A stretch of DNA of 45,488 nucleotides. Source: Bacteroidales bacterium. GTDB lineage: Bacteria; Bacteroidota; Bacteroidia; Bacteroidales; FEN-979. The notes under the pieces were generated by a model. It was given only the letters and a program-made list of their open reading frames with translations. It made no database searches and was not told the origin of the DNA. A program made the position numbers and the translations under genes. Where the stretch lies: assembly GCA_028706295.1 (NCBI GenBank), contig JAQWBQ010000023.1, positions 1 to 45,488 on the forward strand, given 5' to 3'. Below are positions 8,892 through 20,164 of the stretch, in pieces (positions within the stretch are counted from its first letter, which is position 1; the number at the start of each line of letters is the position of its first letter).

Positions 8892-10379
8892 ATGTTGAAT
8901 CAGAAACTTCAGCAGCGGTTAATCCAGAAACTCTCACCCCAGCAGGTGCTCGTAATGCGTTTGTTGCAGGAACCTGTTATGTCGCTTGAACAACGGATCA
9001 AGCAGGAACTTGAGGAGAACCCCGCGCTCGAGGAGGCAGCCCGGGAAGAGGAGGAGACGGAGGATATCGCCGAAGACCAGGCACTTGAATCGATCGATTC
9101 GGAAGAGGACGAATTCCAGGAAAACGATCAGACCGTATCAGCCGAAGATGAATTCACATTTGAAGATTATGTGGATGAGGATGAAATCCCGGAGTACAGG
9201 CTGGTGGCGGATAACCGAAGTCCGGATGAGCCAACCCGTGAATACCCTGTAGTTTCCGGCATCAGTTTTCAGGATTACCTGATTACCCAGATCGGGATGC
9301 ACTCCTTTACCGATAAACAATATATCATCGCGACCACCATCATCGGAAATCTTGACGAATCGGGATACCTGCGGAGGGAGATCCCGGCATTATCCGACGA
9401 CCTGGCCTTCAACCAGAATATTGAGGCCGGTGAACCGGAAATCCTCGAGGTTCTGAAAGTTGTTCAGACCTTCGATCCGCCCGGCATCGCTGCCCGAAAC
9501 CTTCAGGAATGTCTGCTCATTCAGCTGGAAAACAAAACCGAACGCTCCTATTCCATCGACCTGGCTACCATCATCATCAAATATTATTTTGATGAGTTCA
9601 GCAAAAAACATTACGAAAAGATCCAGCAAAAGGCCAATACTTCTGCCGAAGAACTTCGCGAAGCCATGGATGAGATTCAGAAACTGAATCCAAAACCCGG
9701 CGGAACCATTGCTGAAGTGTCGCGCGACAGTCACTACATTATTCCCGACTTCTTTATTACCAACCTTAACGGGGAACTTGAACTCACCCTGAATACCCGC
9801 AACACACCGGAACTTTCGCTGAACCGCGATTATATCAACATGCTTCATGAATACGGATCCGCAAAAAGAAAATTTCCGGAAAAAGATGCCCTTGCCTTCA
9901 TCAGGCAAAAGTTGGACTCGGCCCGCAGTTTCATCGAAGCCATCAAACAACGGCAGGAAACCCTCTACGTTACCATGAAAGCCATCATGGAATACCAGCG
10001 CGAATATTTCCTTACCGGCGACGAGACCCGGCTGCGCCCCATGATCCTGAAAGATATTGCGTCGGTGGTCGGACTTGACGTTTCTACCATTTCAAGGGTG
10101 GCCAACAGCAAATATGTGCAAACCTCCTTCGGAACTTTATTGCTTAAAACCTTCTTCAGTGAGACCATGTTCAATACCGACGGCGAGGAGATCTCCACCC
10201 GGGAGATTAAAAAAATTCTGGCCGACACCGTCACAGCTGAAGATAAAAACCGGCCGCTCACCGACGACGAAATCGTGGATTTATTGAAGGAAAAGGGTTA
10301 TAACATTGCCCGGCGCACCGTGGCCAAGTACCGCAAACAACTCAAGATCCCCGTTGCCCGCCTCCGCAAAGAACTATAA
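8892..10379 (+). CDS. rpoN: RNA polymerase sigma-54 factor
   Basis: A 495-residue sigma-54. Region I (1-50) is the Gln/Leu-rich activator-interacting domain (MLNQKLQQRLIQKLSPQQVL). It is followed by a strongly acidic linker (about 48-105), the core-binding domain (about 120-310) and the DNA-binding domain with the HTH (DIASVVGLDVSTISRVANSK). The C-terminal RpoN box reads ARRTVAKYRKQL, close to the usual ARRTVAKYRE signature. It directs transcription from -24/-12 promoters and requires AAA+ enhancer-binding proteins; none is encoded in this window. I chose ATG 8892 over an upstream in-frame TTG (8874) because region I then starts normally and the TTG would overlap the probable -7 box. Confidence 0.97.
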   Translation: MLNQKLQQRLIQKLSPQQVLVMRLLQEPVMSLEQRIKQELEENPALEEAAREEEETEDIAEDQALESIDSEEDEFQENDQTVSAEDEFTFEDYVDEDEIPEYRLVADNRSPDEPTREYPVVSGISFQDYLITQIGMHSFTDKQYIIATTIIGNLDESGYLRREIPALSDDLAFNQNIEAGEPEILEVLKVVQTFDPPGIAARNLQECLLIQLENKTERSYSIDLATIIIKYYFDEFSKKHYEKIQQKANTSAEELREAMDEIQKLNPKPGGTIAEVSRDSHYIIPDFFITNLNGELELTLNTRNTPELSLNRDYINMLHEYGSAKRKFPEKDALAFIRQKLDSARSFIEAIKQRQETLYVTMKAIMEYQREYFLTGDETRLRPMILKDIASVVGLDVSTISRVANSKYVQTSFGTLLLKTFFSETMFNTDGEEISTREIKKILADTVTAEDKNRPLTDDEIVDLLKEKGYNIARRTVAKYRKQLKIPVARLRKEL

Positions 10380-10392
10380 CCAACAACCCTCC

Positions 10393-11004
10393 ATGGAATA
10401 TAAAATTGCCAGAGGATTCTCCGTATTGCTGCATCCTTTGCTGATCCCCGGTTACCTGCTGACCTACCTGCTCTTTTTCCGTTTTTACCTGATTCTCTCC
10501 TTACCCGCGGGCTTCAAATGGACCCTGTTGGCGCTGGTCGGTTTCACCACCCTTTTAATGCCCCTCCTTTTTACCTGGATCTTTCAGCGCCTCCGACTGA
10601 TATCCTCCGTTTCACGCCTGGGAAGAGAGGAACGCATATTTCCGCTCCTTGCCGTGGCCGTTTTTTATTACATCACCTTTTACCTGCTGAAGGGAATCCA
10701 TTTCTCCGCTATTTTCAGCTTTTTCATGCTCGACCTGACCATCCTGGCCATTCTAACCCTGATCATATCTTTTTACCGGAAGATCAGTATTTATCTGATC
10801 GCAATAGGAAGTATTACCGGGCTTTTTGCAGGCTTCTCGGTGAAATACGGCGTCAATCTGAACCCGGAGATCCTGGTTTCGGTATTCGCCGCGGGAGTGG
10901 CCGGTTTTGCACGACTGACCGCCACCGACCACAAACCCTCCGAAATCTACTGGGGTTATGCCCTGGGCGCCACCGTCACCGCTTTGCTGGCAAACCTGGT
11001 GTAA
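10393..11004 (+). CDS. Small integral membrane protein, PAP2-like family of Bacteroidota
   Basis: A 203-residue protein with about six hydrophobic segments, starting MEYKIARGFSVLLHPLLIPG. A conserved-looking end, ATDHKPSEIYWGYALGA, resembles the last part of proteins annotated as PAP2-family membrane proteins in Bacteroidota, but the classical phosphatase motifs (KxxxxxxRP, PSGH, SRxxxxxHxxxD) are not evident, so catalytic activity should not be assumed. The ATG at 10393 is 13 bp after rpoN and fits the hydrophobic N terminus; an upstream in-frame start inside rpoN would add an unrelated leader. Probably co-transcribed with rpoN. Function unknown. Confidence 0.75.
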   Translation: MEYKIARGFSVLLHPLLIPGYLLTYLLFFRFYLILSLPAGFKWTLLALVGFTTLLMPLLFTWIFQRLRLISSVSRLGREERIFPLLAVAVFYYITFYLLKGIHFSAIFSFFMLDLTILAILTLIISFYRKISIYLIAIGSITGLFAGFSVKYGVNLNPEILVSVFAAGVAGFARLTATDHKPSEIYWGYALGATVTALLANLV

Positions 11005-11134
11005 ACCGACAAATCAATTTCAATTTACGATTGGCTCCGCCGAACTCCGCTTCGATCCGGTTGACAGGATTTACGATTTACGAACTATTTGTTTCGCTAT
11101 CTCGCTACTTATAATGTGTTATCTCGATGGTGGA

Positions 11135-11830
11135 CTAAAAGGGCATCAGGATGAATCCGACGGAAATCGGGTACATATCGGGTCCTTTCCCATTGGTGAA
11201 CACCCGTGAAAGGGAGTACCACGCATTCAGGCTGAACCATTTGTACCCGACCCGCAGGGTGGGCCCATAGGAGAACCGCTCAATATTTTTGATATTCTGA
11301 ACGCTGTATTTCAGGGTGGTATTGGTCTTGAAAAGATAATCATCCCCTACATATTTTGAATGGGCGTAGACCATGTATCCCACTTTGAAGCCGACAGCCA
11401 CTGATACTTTGCTGCGGGTTTTCAACCTGAACTCGATGGGAAGTTCCAGGTACGGAAGGGTGAGTTTGCTCCGTTTGTACCCCAGCGAATCGGGTATGGG
11501 CTTGAACTGCAGGGAGTCGTCGCTGCCCCGGAACATGTAATTCCAGTAAAGATTGTGAATGTTGATCCCCAGCCCGACGGCAAAACTGAAGTTGCTTTTC
11601 CCGAATGGCAGATTATAGGTGGCGAAAACATTGAACCCCTGGTTGATGGTACGGGTCTTCATTCCTTCGGGCACCTGCAACCAGATGTCGCTGAACATAC
11701 CTACACCGATGCTGATCTTTTTCTTGGTGGTTTCATTGACCACCTGTGTGGCGCCCCTGAAGGGCACAAGAACCGACATTATCAACATGAGCGCCGCAAC
11801 CGGAAGACCTTTTTGAATTATCTTTTTCAT
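11135..11830 (-). CDS. Outer-membrane beta-barrel protein (porin-family, unknown function)
   Basis: A 231-residue protein with a signal peptide (MKKIIQKGLPVAALMLIMSV..., cleavage probably near ATQ at about 27-29). The mature part consists of alternating hydrophobic/polar strands rich in Tyr, Gly and Phe (NVFATYNLPFGKSNFSFAVG, VAVGFKVGYMVYAHSKYVG, GPTLRVGYKWFSLNAWYSLS), typical of an eight-stranded OmpA/PorT-like barrel. It ends in F, as expected for outer-membrane barrels recognised by BamA. No ligand or partner is apparent. It is convergent with the gene at 10393 and downstream of the nucleotidyltransferase on the same strand. Confidence 0.8.
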   Translation of the reverse strand: MKKIIQKGLPVAALMLIMSVLVPFRGATQVVNETTKKKISIGVGMFSDIWLQVPEGMKTRTINQGFNVFATYNLPFGKSNFSFAVGLGINIHNLYWNYMFRGSDDSLQFKPIPDSLGYKRSKLTLPYLELPIEFRLKTRSKVSVAVGFKVGYMVYAHSKYVGDDYLFKTNTTLKYSVQNIKNIERFSYGPTLRVGYKWFSLNAWYSLSRVFTNGKGPDMYPISVGFILMPF

Positions 11831-12031
11831 CTGTAAACTATTTGTTTTTTCTTGCCAGATAAAACACCCGTGAACCTTATTTTTCCTGTAGTCAGTGCGC
11901 GGATTGTCACGGGTATTTCGTCATGATTTTTGAATTGATGTTGATTTCTTTTTACCGGGTTTGAAAAATTTCCTCCCTGTAAAGGTATTATCCTTCTGTT
12001 AACGAAACGAAAAACCGTAAAAAAAATTGGG
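11831..12031. promoter_or_regulatory. Intergenic leader with 8-bp inverted repeat
   Basis: This 201-bp gap is the upstream region of the beta-barrel gene. It holds a perfect inverted repeat ACCCGTGA (11866-11873) / TCACGGGT (11907-11914) separated by 33 bp. Further upstream, TACCTTTA (11987-11980, minus strand) is a seven-of-eight match to a -7 box, which would put the inverted repeat inside the 5' UTR. Either an operator or an mRNA stem is possible; nothing in the sequence decides between them. Confidence 0.35.
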
Positions 12032-12039
12032 TCAACCCC
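12019..12039 (-). terminator. Weak intrinsic terminator after nucleotidyltransferase
   Basis: On the minus strand the end of the nucleotidyltransferase gene forms a small GC hairpin, TGGG/CCCA with a five-base loop, that includes the stop codon (12034-12032). Eight consecutive T residues follow (12026-12019). The stem is only four base pairs, so efficiency is doubtful, but the U-tract is strong. Confidence 0.45.
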
Positions 12040-12940
12040 ATAACTTTTCAGGGTACACGCCCCGACTGACCAGTTCCCGGATGCTCCGGACCACCCGGGG
12101 CCGGTCATCCCGGTAGGTCATACCAAACCATTTATCATCGGAATCCAGTACTTTAACCGTTGCTTTCCCCCCCTGGATCAGTTGATTGACCACCCCGGGA
12201 ATATAAAACTCGGCCTTGATATCCTGTGAATTCCGCTGGATAAAAGTTTCAAATTCCGCTTTCAGAAATCCGAAGAAAGAGGGCGTGAAACCCCAGAAAT
12301 TCATCGAAACCAAACTGTTTTCCGGTATGTCGTTCCACTGCCCCTTGTCGTCCTTCCAGGCAATCCGATCGGGTAAACGCTCAATGTGCGTGCGTTCCAC
12401 CACATCCCGTAAAAACGAATCCCGGCTGGTCTGACAAACGCCGCGCGACACGGCGCCGAATTCCGAAAGGGTGTTCGCTACGGGATAGCCGACCATACAA
12501 TAGTCGTTGGCCCTGGCCGGTGTCCAGTCACGGTAATAATCTGCCAAGACCCGGAATGCTCCGCGTCCGTAAAAATCGTCGGCATTGATGACTGCAAAAG
12601 GGCCATCGATCTTTCCATCGGCCATCATGACAGCATGGCCGGTACCCCAGGGTTTGTTCCGGTTATCCGGGATTCTGATCCCTTCGGGCACCATCCAGGT
12701 CTCCTGAAAAACATAATCGACCTGAACCTTTTCCTTGAGCCGTTCCACAAAGAACTCCTTGAATTCCGATTCAATCTGCTCCTTGATGATAAAGATGACG
12801 CGTCCGAACCCGGCGCGAAGGGCATCATAAATGGAGTAATCGATGATGGTTTCGCCGGATGGCCCGATGGGATCGAGCTGTTTCAGTCCGCCGTAACGGC
12901 TTCCGATGCCGGCTGCAAGGATCAGCAGGGTTGGTTTCAT
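12032..12940 (-). CDS. Sugar-phosphate nucleotidyltransferase family protein
   Basis: A 302-residue NTP_transferase-fold protein. The N-terminal signature LLILAAGIGSRYGGLKQLDP carries the GxGxR...K nucleotide-binding loop (Gly11 to Lys20), and the metal-binding acidic site is in VINADDFYG (Asp121-Asp122). A Trp-Gly-Thr-Gly-His-Ala motif (98-103) matches the substrate loop of nucleotidyltransferases. Such enzymes join a sugar-1-phosphate to an NTP; the sugar here cannot be read from the sequence. It lies 118 bp downstream of a GluP-like sugar transporter on the same strand, so a shared role in sugar uptake and activation is plausible but unproven. Confidence 0.8.
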   Translation of the reverse strand: MKPTLLILAAGIGSRYGGLKQLDPIGPSGETIIDYSIYDALRAGFGRVIFIIKEQIESEFKEFFVERLKEKVQVDYVFQETWMVPEGIRIPDNRNKPWGTGHAVMMADGKIDGPFAVINADDFYGRGAFRVLADYYRDWTPARANDYCMVGYPVANTLSEFGAVSRGVCQTSRDSFLRDVVERTHIERLPDRIAWKDDKGQWNDIPENSLVSMNFWGFTPSFFGFLKAEFETFIQRNSQDIKAEFYIPGVVNQLIQGGKATVKVLDSDDKWFGMTYRDDRPRVVRSIRELVSRGVYPEKLWG

Positions 12941-13058
12941 TTGTTAATAATTTTATATTTAATGTGCTCATATTTATTTTTTTCGGGCCACATTGAATAT
13001 CCATTGTTATCATTCGCGATTTGCATGAACCTGATTCCGATGGATATTTCATGTGTTG

Positions 13059-14399
13059 TTATTTATTCCATGACCGGAGTTTGTGACCGGCAAATGCAAA
13101 ATAAAAGATGAAAAGATAACAGGGAATGGTGATCCAATAAGCAAGATGGGGAGCGGAAATGTCGACAAGATATCCGTAGAGCAACGGGATCAGGGCACCA
13201 CCTGCGATTCCCATGATCAGCAGGGAGGATCCGATCTTGGTGAACCGGCCCAACCCGTCGATGGCCAAGGGCCAGATAGCCGGCCACATCACCGCGTTTG
13301 ACAGTCCCAGCAACGCGATGAAAAAGACCGAAAGATCAAAGGGAAGCGAGAGGGCGCCGATCATCAGGGTTCCGCTGACCTGCATGCGGGCGGTCACAAT
13401 GGCCAGGAGGCTGAACACGATACCTGAAACTGCCGAAATCATCAGCGATTGCTCCTGTTTCAGGTATTTTGGAATGGTAATGATCCCGATGATATATCCG
13501 ATGACCATGGCTGCCAGGGTGTAAGAGGCAAAATATTTGGCCGATTCGAAGGGAAATCCCTGCGATTTTCCGTAATTGATGATGGTGTCGACGGCAACCA
13601 CTTCGACTCCCACATAAACAAAGATCGCAACAACTCCCAACACCAGTTGCGGGAAATCAAAAATGCTTTTTTTCCCGGTGTTCGCGGCCGACGTGGAGGC
13701 ATCCTCCGTATCGGTGTCGAGATCGGGCAGCGGGGAGTAACGGAGCAGAATGGCCAGCACCACCAAAACCACCGCCATGACGATATAGGGCACGATGATC
13801 CTTCCGGCCAGCGCATTCAACGCGGTGGTCCGGGCTACCGCATCCATCGAATCAAGTATTGTTTTGTCAAACTGATCCATCCCTTTCAAAACAATGGCCC
13901 CCAGGATGATCGGACTGATCACCCCCGCGATCTTGTTGCAGATCCCCATGATGCTGATCCTTTTCGCGGCGCTTTCGATCGGACCGAGGATGGTGACATA
14001 GGGGTTGGAAGCAGTTTGCAGTACAGCCAGTCCGGTGCCCTGGATGAATAACCCTGTCAGAAACAATCCGAACATCCTCGAATAGGCCGCGGGAATGAAG
14101 ATCAACGCACCCAGAGCCATCAGGATCAGTCCCAGCGACATTCCGTTTTTAAAGCCCAGTTTGTGAAGCACCCACGAAGAAGGGATCGCCATGACAAAAT
14201 AGGAGATGTAAAAAGCGAAGGCTACAAAATAGGATTCAAAATTGTTCTTTTCGCAGGCGATCTTCAGAAACGGGATCAGCACCGAATTGAGCCAGGTGAC
14301 AAATCCGAAGATGAAGAAAAAAATACCGATGATGGAGATCGAAATGAAATAACTGCTGTTCTTCTGCCGGTTTTCCCGGGCGAGTAAAGGATTCGTCAT
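13059..14399 (-). CDS. FucP/GluP-type MFS sugar:H+ symporter
   Basis: A 446-residue, 12-TM major facilitator transporter. The start (SIIGIFFFIFGFVTWLNSVLIPFLKIACE) and the segment LFIQGTGLAVLQTASNPYVTILGP are hallmarks of the FucP/GluP branch, which imports fucose, glucose, galactose or related sugars with protons. The conserved acidic residue in the TM4-TM5 region is replaced here by the LQTASNPY context typical of GluP-like members. The ATG at 14399 is preceded on the minus strand by TATTTTTG (14441-14434), a perfect -7 match, with no clear -33 box. The next gene in the same direction encodes a sugar nucleotidyltransferase. The exact substrate is undetermined. Confidence 0.9.
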   Translation of the reverse strand: MTNPLLARENRQKNSSYFISISIIGIFFFIFGFVTWLNSVLIPFLKIACEKNNFESYFVAFAFYISYFVMAIPSSWVLHKLGFKNGMSLGLILMALGALIFIPAAYSRMFGLFLTGLFIQGTGLAVLQTASNPYVTILGPIESAAKRISIMGICNKIAGVISPIILGAIVLKGMDQFDKTILDSMDAVARTTALNALAGRIIVPYIVMAVVLVVLAILLRYSPLPDLDTDTEDASTSAANTGKKSIFDFPQLVLGVVAIFVYVGVEVVAVDTIINYGKSQGFPFESAKYFASYTLAAMVIGYIIGIITIPKYLKQEQSLMISAVSGIVFSLLAIVTARMQVSGTLMIGALSLPFDLSVFFIALLGLSNAVMWPAIWPLAIDGLGRFTKIGSSLLIMGIAGGALIPLLYGYLVDISAPHLAYWITIPCYLFIFYFAFAGHKLRSWNK

Positions 14400-14547
14400 G
14401 GCCTGATTTTCAGAAAAAGGATGAAAGCAGCGGCAAAAATAACGGATTTTTTCGGTGATATGTTATTTTATAATACATTTGTCATGAATACTTTGAAGCC
14501 GTCAGCCGGTCATCTTCAAACAGCCCCAGGGCGAAAAATCATGCATC
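14400..14547. promoter_or_regulatory. Divergent promoters for GluP-like transporter and hybrid kinase
   Basis: The gap holds two facing -7 boxes: TATTTTTG on the minus strand (14441-14434) for the transporter, and TACATTTG on the plus strand (14474-14481) for the hybrid kinase. They lie 32 bp apart, so polymerases bound at both would overlap around the -33 regions. Neither has a good TTTG at the -33 position. Confidence 0.5.
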
Positions 14548-16581
<2,034 letters not shown>

Positions 16582-16599
16582 AAATTCGTCGTCCCTAAT

Positions 16600-19500
16600 A
16601 TGTCCATCGTGAACGCCTGGAAAAAGTTAATCCGATCGGTATCGGCTTTCGATTACCGCACATTGAAAAACATGGGAATCGGTAAGGCAATGCTCCTCTG
16701 GTTCCTGGTCATTTCATTGGTTCCGCTGGCTACGCTGAGCTTTATCAATTTTCTTTACTATTACCAGGGGTTAAATGTAATGGCAAAGAAATCGCTCTTC
16801 ACTACTTCACAGCTCCGGATGAATTACCTGAACAACTATTTTCAGGATATCGCCGATTTCGTCAACGATGTGGCAGACGACAACCAGACCCTTTCACAAT
16901 TTGAAGGATTGCAGCGGGATTATGCCAAATCGGGTAAAACCAGTACACTCCCCGATACGCGCTATTGGGAAACCTTGTCGGAAGAACTCCGGCAGACCTT
17001 TCTTAAAACGTATCGTCCCGAAGGCATCCGGAATATCTATTTCATCAACATCAAGGGCCGGATCCTGTTCGAGCTTCATGAGGATTCCGATCTGGGAGCA
17101 GACCTCTTTACCGGAGAACTGGGATCCACCGCATTCGGGAAGACCTGTTCCCGCATCCTGGTCACAGAAAAACCGATGTTCTCCGACCTGGAATACTATC
17201 CCCCCGTCAACAACGAACTGTGCGGATTCCTGGGGCAGCCGGTTTACGACAGCAAGCGGGAAAAACTGGGTGTGATCGCCATCAGTATGACCCCTGAAAA
17301 AATCAACAAAATCCTCCAATTCGGAATAGGATTCGGCAGTACCGGCCACGTTTACCTGATCGGGGTCGACCTGAAACTAAGGTCTGCAAGCAAAGTAAGC
17401 GAACGATCGCAAATACTGACTTCCAGTGAAGAAAATGAGAAGACACGGACCTGGCAGGGTGTTAAAGTAAACAACATCACCCTTGCTCCCGACGGTAAGA
17501 CCATCACCGAAGAGGTCAGTATTTACAAGAACTCAAAGGGAACGGTTGTGATGGGTCTGTACCGGAATATCGACATCCTTGAAAAGTACGGGGTTAACTG
17601 GGCATTGGTGGAAGAGATCGATCAGGATGAAGCCCACATGGTTGCCAGGGAACTCTCTTCGTTTGCAAAAATCTCACTCATTATCACCACCATCATGGTG
17701 CTGATCATCTCGACCTTTGTTACAAGGCGTTTCGTGGGTCCCATCAAGAAGATTTCGGAATGGGCCAAACAGGTTGCCCATGGAGAGCTGATCGTTCGCG
17801 ACATCCGCGTGGCAAACAATGAAGTGGGAGAGATGAAGGACACCTTCAACTGGCTGGTGCACTCCCTTCGGTCATTTTCCGACGTCAGTCAATCGGTCGC
17901 TCTGGGTGATTACAGCAAAACCGTCACGGTGCGCAGTGATAAGGATGTCATGGCCATCTCGATGAATCAGATGGTCGACAGCTTCAAAAATGTCGTCAAA
18001 CAGGCACGTTCCATCGCCAGTGGCGATTACTCCACCAACGTCATGCCCCGCAGCGAAAACGACACCCTGGGCATTGCCCTTTATGAAATGACCATGAAGC
18101 TTCGCGAAGCTTCCATTGAGATCATGAACCAGGACTGGCTCAAAACGGGAATTAACGAACTTGGACTTAAAATCCGCGGTGAAAAAAGCATCACCGATCT
18201 TTCCGAAGAGATCATCACTTTCCTGTGCCATTACCTGAATGCCCAGATCGGATTCGTTTACCTTCTTAACGACAGCAGGATGCTGGCAGTTGCATCCACT
18301 TTTGCCTATTCCCTCGAGAAAGCCCGGGAAAAAAACCTCGCGATCGGTGAAGGATTGATCGGACAATCGGCCAGAGAACATAAAACGATCACCTTTTTTG
18401 CAACGGAACACCCTGTGCCGGAGGTGAACATTGGCCCCGAAAAGGTCCGACCCCAACATTTTATCATCAGTCCGGTTTTGTTTGAAGGACAATTGATCGG
18501 AGTGATCGAACTGGGTTCCTTTGAACCGTTCGACACCCAAAAACAAACCTTCCTTGAGGTGTCGATCGACAACATCGCGGTCGCCATCAACACGGCCCGG
18601 TCGCGTGAAAGGGTTCAGGAACTGTTGTCAAAAACACAGGAGCAGGCCAAAGAGCTCGTCATGCAAAAGGAGGAACTCCGGCAAATAAACCAGGAACTGG
18701 AAGAACAGACCAAAGCGCTGAGGCTCTCTGAAGAAAACCTGCAGCATCAGCAGGAAGAACTCCGGGTTATTAACGAAGAACTCGAAGAGCGGTCGAAAGT
18801 ACTGGAGCTGCAGCGCGATGACATCCGGAAGAAGAATGAAGCGCTCCTCGATGCTCAGCAGGAGATCAGGCAAAAAGCCGAAGCGCTGGAGATTGCCAGC
18901 CGGTACAAATCCGAATTTCTGGCCAATATGTCGCACGAACTGCGGACTCCGCTGAACAGCATTCTGGTTCTTTCAGAACTGCTGGCCTCAAACAAGAATC
19001 AGGTCATGACTGTTGATGAAGTTGAATATGCCAATGTTATCAATGCCTCCGGTAAGGATCTGCTGGAGCTGATCAATGATATTCTCGATCTTTCAAAGGT
19101 GGAAGCAGGCAAGACTGAGATTGAAGTTGAAGAGATGAATCTGGAAGAACTTCAGGAACATGTTCAACGCACCTTCTCGCCCATAACAAATAAAAAGGGC
19201 ATCTCACTTAAAACGGTTATCGATCCCGGACTTCCCGATTATATCATGACCGACACGCAAAAGGTCATGCAGATCATCAAGAACCTGATGTCGAATGCTA
19301 TTAAATTCACCGAAAAAGGGGGTGTGGTTCTCAGGATCGGTATGCCCGACCCCAAGACCAGCTTTTCCAATGCAGCCCTGAATCCCACGAATACCATTGC
19401 CATCCGGGTTTCTGATACCGGGATCGGGATCTCGGAAGAGAAGTCAAAAGTAATCTTTGAAGCGTTCCAGCAGGCCGATGGCACGATCAGCCGAAAATTC

Positions 19501-20157
19501 GGGGGTACCGGGCTTGGCCTTACTATCTCCCGAAGCCTTGCACGGTTACTGGGCGGAGAGATACATCTCGAAAGCCGGGAACATAAAGGATCTACCTTCA
19601 CCCTCCTGCTGCCGGTAAATATCATAGATTTCCGATCTCCCTCCGACCAGGTTTACCCCGCAGTCAGAAAAGAGAGCTCCGACAAAAAGATCGAAGCAGA
19701 ACCCGAAGAACCCCTTATGGTTACCCGGCAGCCTGAGGCCGGTGAAGAACATACCTCCTCCAGTTTTTTGCCCGATATGGTATTTGAGAATAAAAAGATC
19801 CTTATTTGCGACGACGATATGCGCAATGTTTTTGTCTTATCCAAGATCCTGGAAGAAAAAAAGGTACAGATCCTTGTCGGTAAAAACGGCCGCGAAGGGA
19901 TTGAGAAACTGATGGCCCATCCCGACACCAACCTTGTACTGATGGACATCATGATGCCTGAGGTTGACGGGTACACCGCCATGCGAGAAATCAGAAAAGA
20001 CCAGCGTTTCCAGAATCTGCCTATTATCGCGGTAACCGCCAAGGCGATGAAAGGTGACCGCGAAAAATGCATTGAGGCGGGAGCCAGCGACTACCTGTCA
20101 AAACCGGTGCAAACCGAAAAATTACTAACCCTCCTGAGGGTCTGGCTGCATAAATAA
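16600..20157 (+). CDS. Membrane hybrid histidine kinase: sensor-HAMP-GAF-HisKA-HATPase-REC
   Basis: A 1185-residue protein. TM1 (about 29-53) and TM2 (about 356-376) enclose a 300-residue extracytoplasmic domain of dCache type. A canonical HAMP (about 377-430) is followed by two more HAMP-like repeats (about 431-470 and 471-515, each with a GDYS motif). A GAF domain (about 530-668) and a long coiled coil rich in Gln/Glu/Arg (668-770) lead to HisKA with phospho-His779 (FLANMSHELRTPLNS). The HATPase carries Asn899, DTGIGI (939-944) and GGTGLGL (968-974). The C-terminal receiver has Asp1071-1073, Asp1116 and Lys1168. No output domain is present. It is likely co-transcribed with the preceding soluble hybrid kinase and convergent with phoU (8 bp apart). 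The signal is unknown. Confidence 0.93.
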   Translation: MSIVNAWKKLIRSVSAFDYRTLKNMGIGKAMLLWFLVISLVPLATLSFINFLYYYQGLNVMAKKSLFTTSQLRMNYLNNYFQDIADFVNDVADDNQTLSQFEGLQRDYAKSGKTSTLPDTRYWETLSEELRQTFLKTYRPEGIRNIYFINIKGRILFELHEDSDLGADLFTGELGSTAFGKTCSRILVTEKPMFSDLEYYPPVNNELCGFLGQPVYDSKREKLGVIAISMTPEKINKILQFGIGFGSTGHVYLIGVDLKLRSASKVSERSQILTSSEENEKTRTWQGVKVNNITLAPDGKTITEEVSIYKNSKGTVVMGLYRNIDILEKYGVNWALVEEIDQDEAHMVARELSSFAKISLIITTIMVLIISTFVTRRFVGPIKKISEWAKQVAHGELIVRDIRVANNEVGEMKDTFNWLVHSLRSFSDVSQSVALGDYSKTVTVRSDKDVMAISMNQMVDSFKNVVKQARSIASGDYSTNVMPRSENDTLGIALYEMTMKLREASIEIMNQDWLKTGINELGLKIRGEKSITDLSEEIITFLCHYLNAQIGFVYLLNDSRMLAVASTFAYSLEKAREKNLAIGEGLIGQSAREHKTITFFATEHPVPEVNIGPEKVRPQHFIISPVLFEGQLIGVIELGSFEPFDTQKQTFLEVSIDNIAVAINTARSRERVQELLSKTQEQAKELVMQKEELRQINQELEEQTKALRLSEENLQHQQEELRVINEELEERSKVLELQRDDIRKKNEALLDAQQEIRQKAEALEIASRYKSEFLANMSHELRTPLNSILVLSELLASNKNQVMTVDEVEYANVINASGKDLLELINDILDLSKVEAGKTEIEVEEMNLEELQEHVQRTFSPITNKKGISLKTVIDPGLPDYIMTDTQKVMQIIKNLMSNAIKFTEKGGVVLRIGMPDPKTSFSNAALNPTNTIAIRVSDTGIGISEEKSKVIFEAFQQADGTISRKFGGTGLGLTISRSLARLLGGEIHLESREHKGSTFTLLLPVNIIDFRSPSDQVYPAVRKESSDKKIEAEPEEPLMVTRQPEAGEEHTSSSFLPDMVFENKKILICDDDMRNVFVLSKILEEKKVQILVGKNGREGIEKLMAHPDTNLVLMDIMMPEVDGYTAMREIRKDQRFQNLPIIAVTAKAMKGDREKCIEAGASDYLSKPVQTEKLLTLLRVWLHK

Positions 20158-20164
20158 GGATGAT

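Noticed and set aside
10393-11004. A functional PAP2 phosphatase
   Set aside because: The three conserved catalytic motifs of the superfamily are not visible, so only a family-like membrane protein is called.
11022-11090. Repeated TTTACGA motifs downstream of the rpoN-linked membrane gene
   Set aside because: Three short copies in AT-rich spacer between convergent genes; no symmetry or spacing rule, most likely chance.
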